A DNA stretch of 64,000 nt from Candidatus Chryseobacterium colombiense. Its GTDB lineage: Bacteria; Bacteroidota; Bacteroidia; Flavobacteriales; Weeksellaceae. The notes beneath the pieces were generated by a model that searched no databases, was not told where the DNA came from, and saw nothing but the letters and a program-made list of their open reading frames with translations. Shown piece after piece: positions 62,142 through 64,000 of the stretch (positions within the stretch are counted from its first letter, which is position 1; each line of letters opens with the position of its first letter). The translations under genes and the position numbers were made by a program. The stretch covers positions 558,001-622,000 of the forward strand of contig CP119310.1 of NCBI GenBank assembly GCA_029203185.1, read 5' to 3'.

Positions 62142-64000
62142 ATGAATAATTACGGTTTTTTATCTAGAGCATTAAAACTATTTTTTCTACTACTCATCTC
62201 TTCAATAGTGCAAGCACAATATTGTGTGTCGGGTTGTAATTCCAATACTTTTGTAAACAGCTCTGATCCAAATACAATAGAATATGATAACCTGATTTCT
62301 GTTTTTCATGCTTCTTTGGCAAAAGAAAAGGACGGTTCTTTTAAGGTTTGGGGACAAGCCAGTAATAGCAACGGAACTTCAGATTTATTAAGCCCAACAT
62401 TATTAGCTTCAGCTAATGGATTTAACTATACAGGAACACCGATAAGAGTGGCAGCCGGAAGTACTAGTAACACAGGACACCAGTTCGCCTTATTAACAAC
62501 AGACGGGCTGTATGTTTGGGGGACATCAAATACCTTGATAAGCTCAACAATTAAAAGTACAACGGCTTTTGGCAAAATCACCATAAATGGTAAGGCAGAC
62601 GGTTTACCGGCAGGGGTAAATCCTTCAGACGTAAAAATGATGTTTGGATCTTATCGTACTTTGGCTATTGTTACTTGTAATGGGGATGCATGGGTATTGT
62701 CATTTAACGGATCAAAAAACGGTGATGGAACGGCAGAAAGTACTGCAAATAATATTATTTGGCATCGTGTAAAAACCTCACAGACGGGAAATCCAAATCT
62801 TAACAATGTTGTTGCAATGAGAGGTACGCCTAATGCTCTTTTTGCTTTAACGTCAGACGGAAAACTTTTTACCTGGGGTAGCGGTACCTATATTAACAGC
62901 GGAGCAGCTGCAGCAAGAAATTATGCAACAGAAGTTTCTGTACCTACAGGGGCTACGCCAAAAATGATCGGGATGACACAGGGTGGCGGAGGAACTCCAT
63001 TCTTACAGACTTATTACCTTTTGGCTGCCGATGGTAAGCTCTATGCTATGGGTGATAACAGTAATAGACAGTTGGGTGATGGAAGTACCAATACAAGTAC
63101 TGTCTGGAGTGAAGTAACGGCTGTTTCAGGAAGCAATACACTAGGTGGAAATATTGTTTGGATTTCTCCTAATGAACATTCCAACTTTGCCAATTCTGCT
63201 ACTATTAATATATTAACCAATAATAATAAACAATGGGCTTGGGGGGCTAATAGTGGAAATATGATTGGGCAATCTACATCAACTGCTTTTTATGATCCCA
63301 TCTACATGCCGGGTAACAGCACTGCTGCTGATGGACTCAGTCTTACCGATGAAGTAATTGCCGTAGAAACCGGAGGCCATACTACCATTAACGTTAAAAA
63401 ATGTTCCCAGAACTTCGGATACGTAGGGCACAGAACCAATGGAAGTATGGGAGATGGAACTGCTACTAACAGCAATCCGACATCTTTTACGTATTCAACA
63501 GCGATATTGATTGTTTGTGGAACAGATTTGGGACCTAAATCAAAAGATTTAAAGATTTGCTCGGGAAGTACAGCAAATTTAAATGACGCAAACTTAGAAA
63601 TAAATTCTTCTGAAGTGGAATGGCATGCAACAAATGATGTGAATAGCCCGGTAATAAGTAATGTTACAGCAATGGGACCCGGTACTTATTATGCTTTCTT
63701 TACTTCGGCTTCGGGAAAATGTAGATTAGTGGGTTCTATAGTCACAATTTCGTACTATTCTCCAACAGATCCTGCAAATCCGTGTGCCTGTTATAATCCT
63801 GGGACAATTTCTGGTACAGCACCAGATACTAAATTGGGAATCACCCTGCTGAAACGTGCGGGTACCAATTCTCCGGATAATTGGCCTATGGTGAGAAAAT
63901 CTGGACATGTAGTATTAGAGTCCAATACCAAGGGATTTGTAATCACAAGAATGTCTTCCACGGAAATTTCATCGATACCTGCTCCTCAGGAAGGAATGAT
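62142..64000 (+). CDS. Large secreted protein with RCC1-like repeats (partial, C-terminus off the window)
   Basis: The frame starts at ATG 62142 and is open to the window edge (about 619 codons). A signal peptide (about residues 5-26, ending QAQYC) is followed by repeats of RCC1 style: ALTSDGKLFTWGSGTY, LLAADGKLYAMGDNSNRQLGDGST, and NKQWAWGANSGN. These form a beta-propeller. An Ig-like part (about 460-545) follows, with GPKSKDLKICSGSTANL and MGPGTYYAFFTSASGKC. The last visible part (TKGFVITRMSSTEISSIPAPQEGM) is the collar seen in the QVGIN-type secreted proteins. A surface or adhesin-like role is inferred; the C-terminus (sorting signal or fibre) is not visible. Confidence 0.85.
   Translation, partial: MNNYGFLSRALKLFFLLLISSIVQAQYCVSGCNSNTFVNSSDPNTIEYDNLISVFHASLAKEKDGSFKVWGQASNSNGTSDLLSPTLLASANGFNYTGTPIRVAAGSTSNTGHQFALLTTDGLYVWGTSNTLISSTIKSTTAFGKITINGKADGLPAGVNPSDVKMMFGSYRTLAIVTCNGDAWVLSFNGSKNGDGTAESTANNIIWHRVKTSQTGNPNLNNVVAMRGTPNALFALTSDGKLFTWGSGTYINSGAAAARNYATEVSVPTGATPKMIGMTQGGGGTPFLQTYYLLAADGKLYAMGDNSNRQLGDGSTNTSTVWSEVTAVSGSNTLGGNIVWISPNEHSNFANSATINILTNNNKQWAWGANSGNMIGQSTSTAFYDPIYMPGNSTAADGLSLTDEVIAVETGGHTTINVKKCSQNFGYVGHRTNGSMGDGTATNSNPTSFTYSTAILIVCGTDLGPKSKDLKICSGSTANLNDANLEINSSEVEWHATNDVNSPVISNVTAMGPGTYYAFFTSASGKCRLVGSIVTISYYSPTDPANPCACYNPGTISGTAPDTKLGITLLKRAGTNSPDNWPMVRKSGHVVLESNTKGFVITRMSSTEISSIPAPQEGM

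Noticed and set aside
1..64000. CRISPR array, restriction-modification or other defence island
   Set aside because: No regularly spaced repeats, cas genes, nucleases or methyltransferases were seen on either strand.

Overview
The window reads as chromosomal DNA of a low-GC Bacteroidota bacterium of the Flavobacteriia, most like Chryseobacterium or a close relative in the Weeksellaceae. The evidence is the SusC/SusD pair, TonB receptors with carboxypeptidase-like N-terminal domains, Bacteroidota-type -7 boxes (TAnnTTTG), AraC regulators fused to membrane or TPR sensor parts, a Reg_prop/LytS sensor kinase, and secreted proteins that begin with a signal peptide followed by QVGIN. The genus is inferred, because no rRNA or marker gene is present.

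Layout. 0-6.6 kb: the first 880 residues of a large type I polyketide/fatty-acid synthase, cut by the left edge. It opens with two FMN TIM-barrel (PfaD/nitronate monooxygenase-like) units ahead of a ketosynthase. It is divergent from two flavin amine oxidases across an AT-rich gap of about 0.94 kb. 6.7-10.6 kb: a beta-propeller phytase and its TonB receptor. 11-13.6 kb: an uncharacterised 600-residue protein that looks like an FMN barrel with a cysteine cluster, then tRNA-Ser(UGA). 13.6-16.9 kb: a decayed zone with a DoxX remnant, an IS3-type transposase remnant and one intact membrane/metallo-beta-lactamase fusion. 17-25 kb: AraC, TetR and a small protein divergent from an RND efflux system (adaptor, pump, outer-membrane channel). 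25-28.4 kb: an SDR followed by broken fructan genes (GH32, fructokinase). 28.4-33.2 kb: a MoaF/SnoaL protein, regulators, a broken HxlR gene, YceI and nitronate monooxygenase. 33.5-37.3 kb: a membrane AraC regulator and two serine hydrolases. 38.6-46 kb: a six-gene membrane-protein operon divergent from a LytS/LytTR two-component system. 47.7-50.2 kb: three tandem paralogous secreted proteins. 50.4-59.8 kb: SusC/SusD, a PI-PLC-like phospholipase, a metallophosphoesterase and an alcohol dehydrogenase. 60-64 kb: a TPR-AraC regulator and a secreted RCC1-like protein cut by the right edge.

Themes. Phosphorus and inositol-phosphate scavenging appears twice (phytase plus TonB receptor; PI-PLC plus SusCD plus phosphoesterase). 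Flavin and FMN TIM-barrel enzymes are frequent. Several stretches show gene decay: nonsense codons, frameshifts, internal deletions and a duplicated gene tail. The most novel candidates are the tandem-barrel PKS locus, the 600-residue Cys-cluster protein, the six-gene membrane cluster with its two-component system, and the triple secreted-protein cassette. All identifications come from reading motifs by eye; no database search was run.
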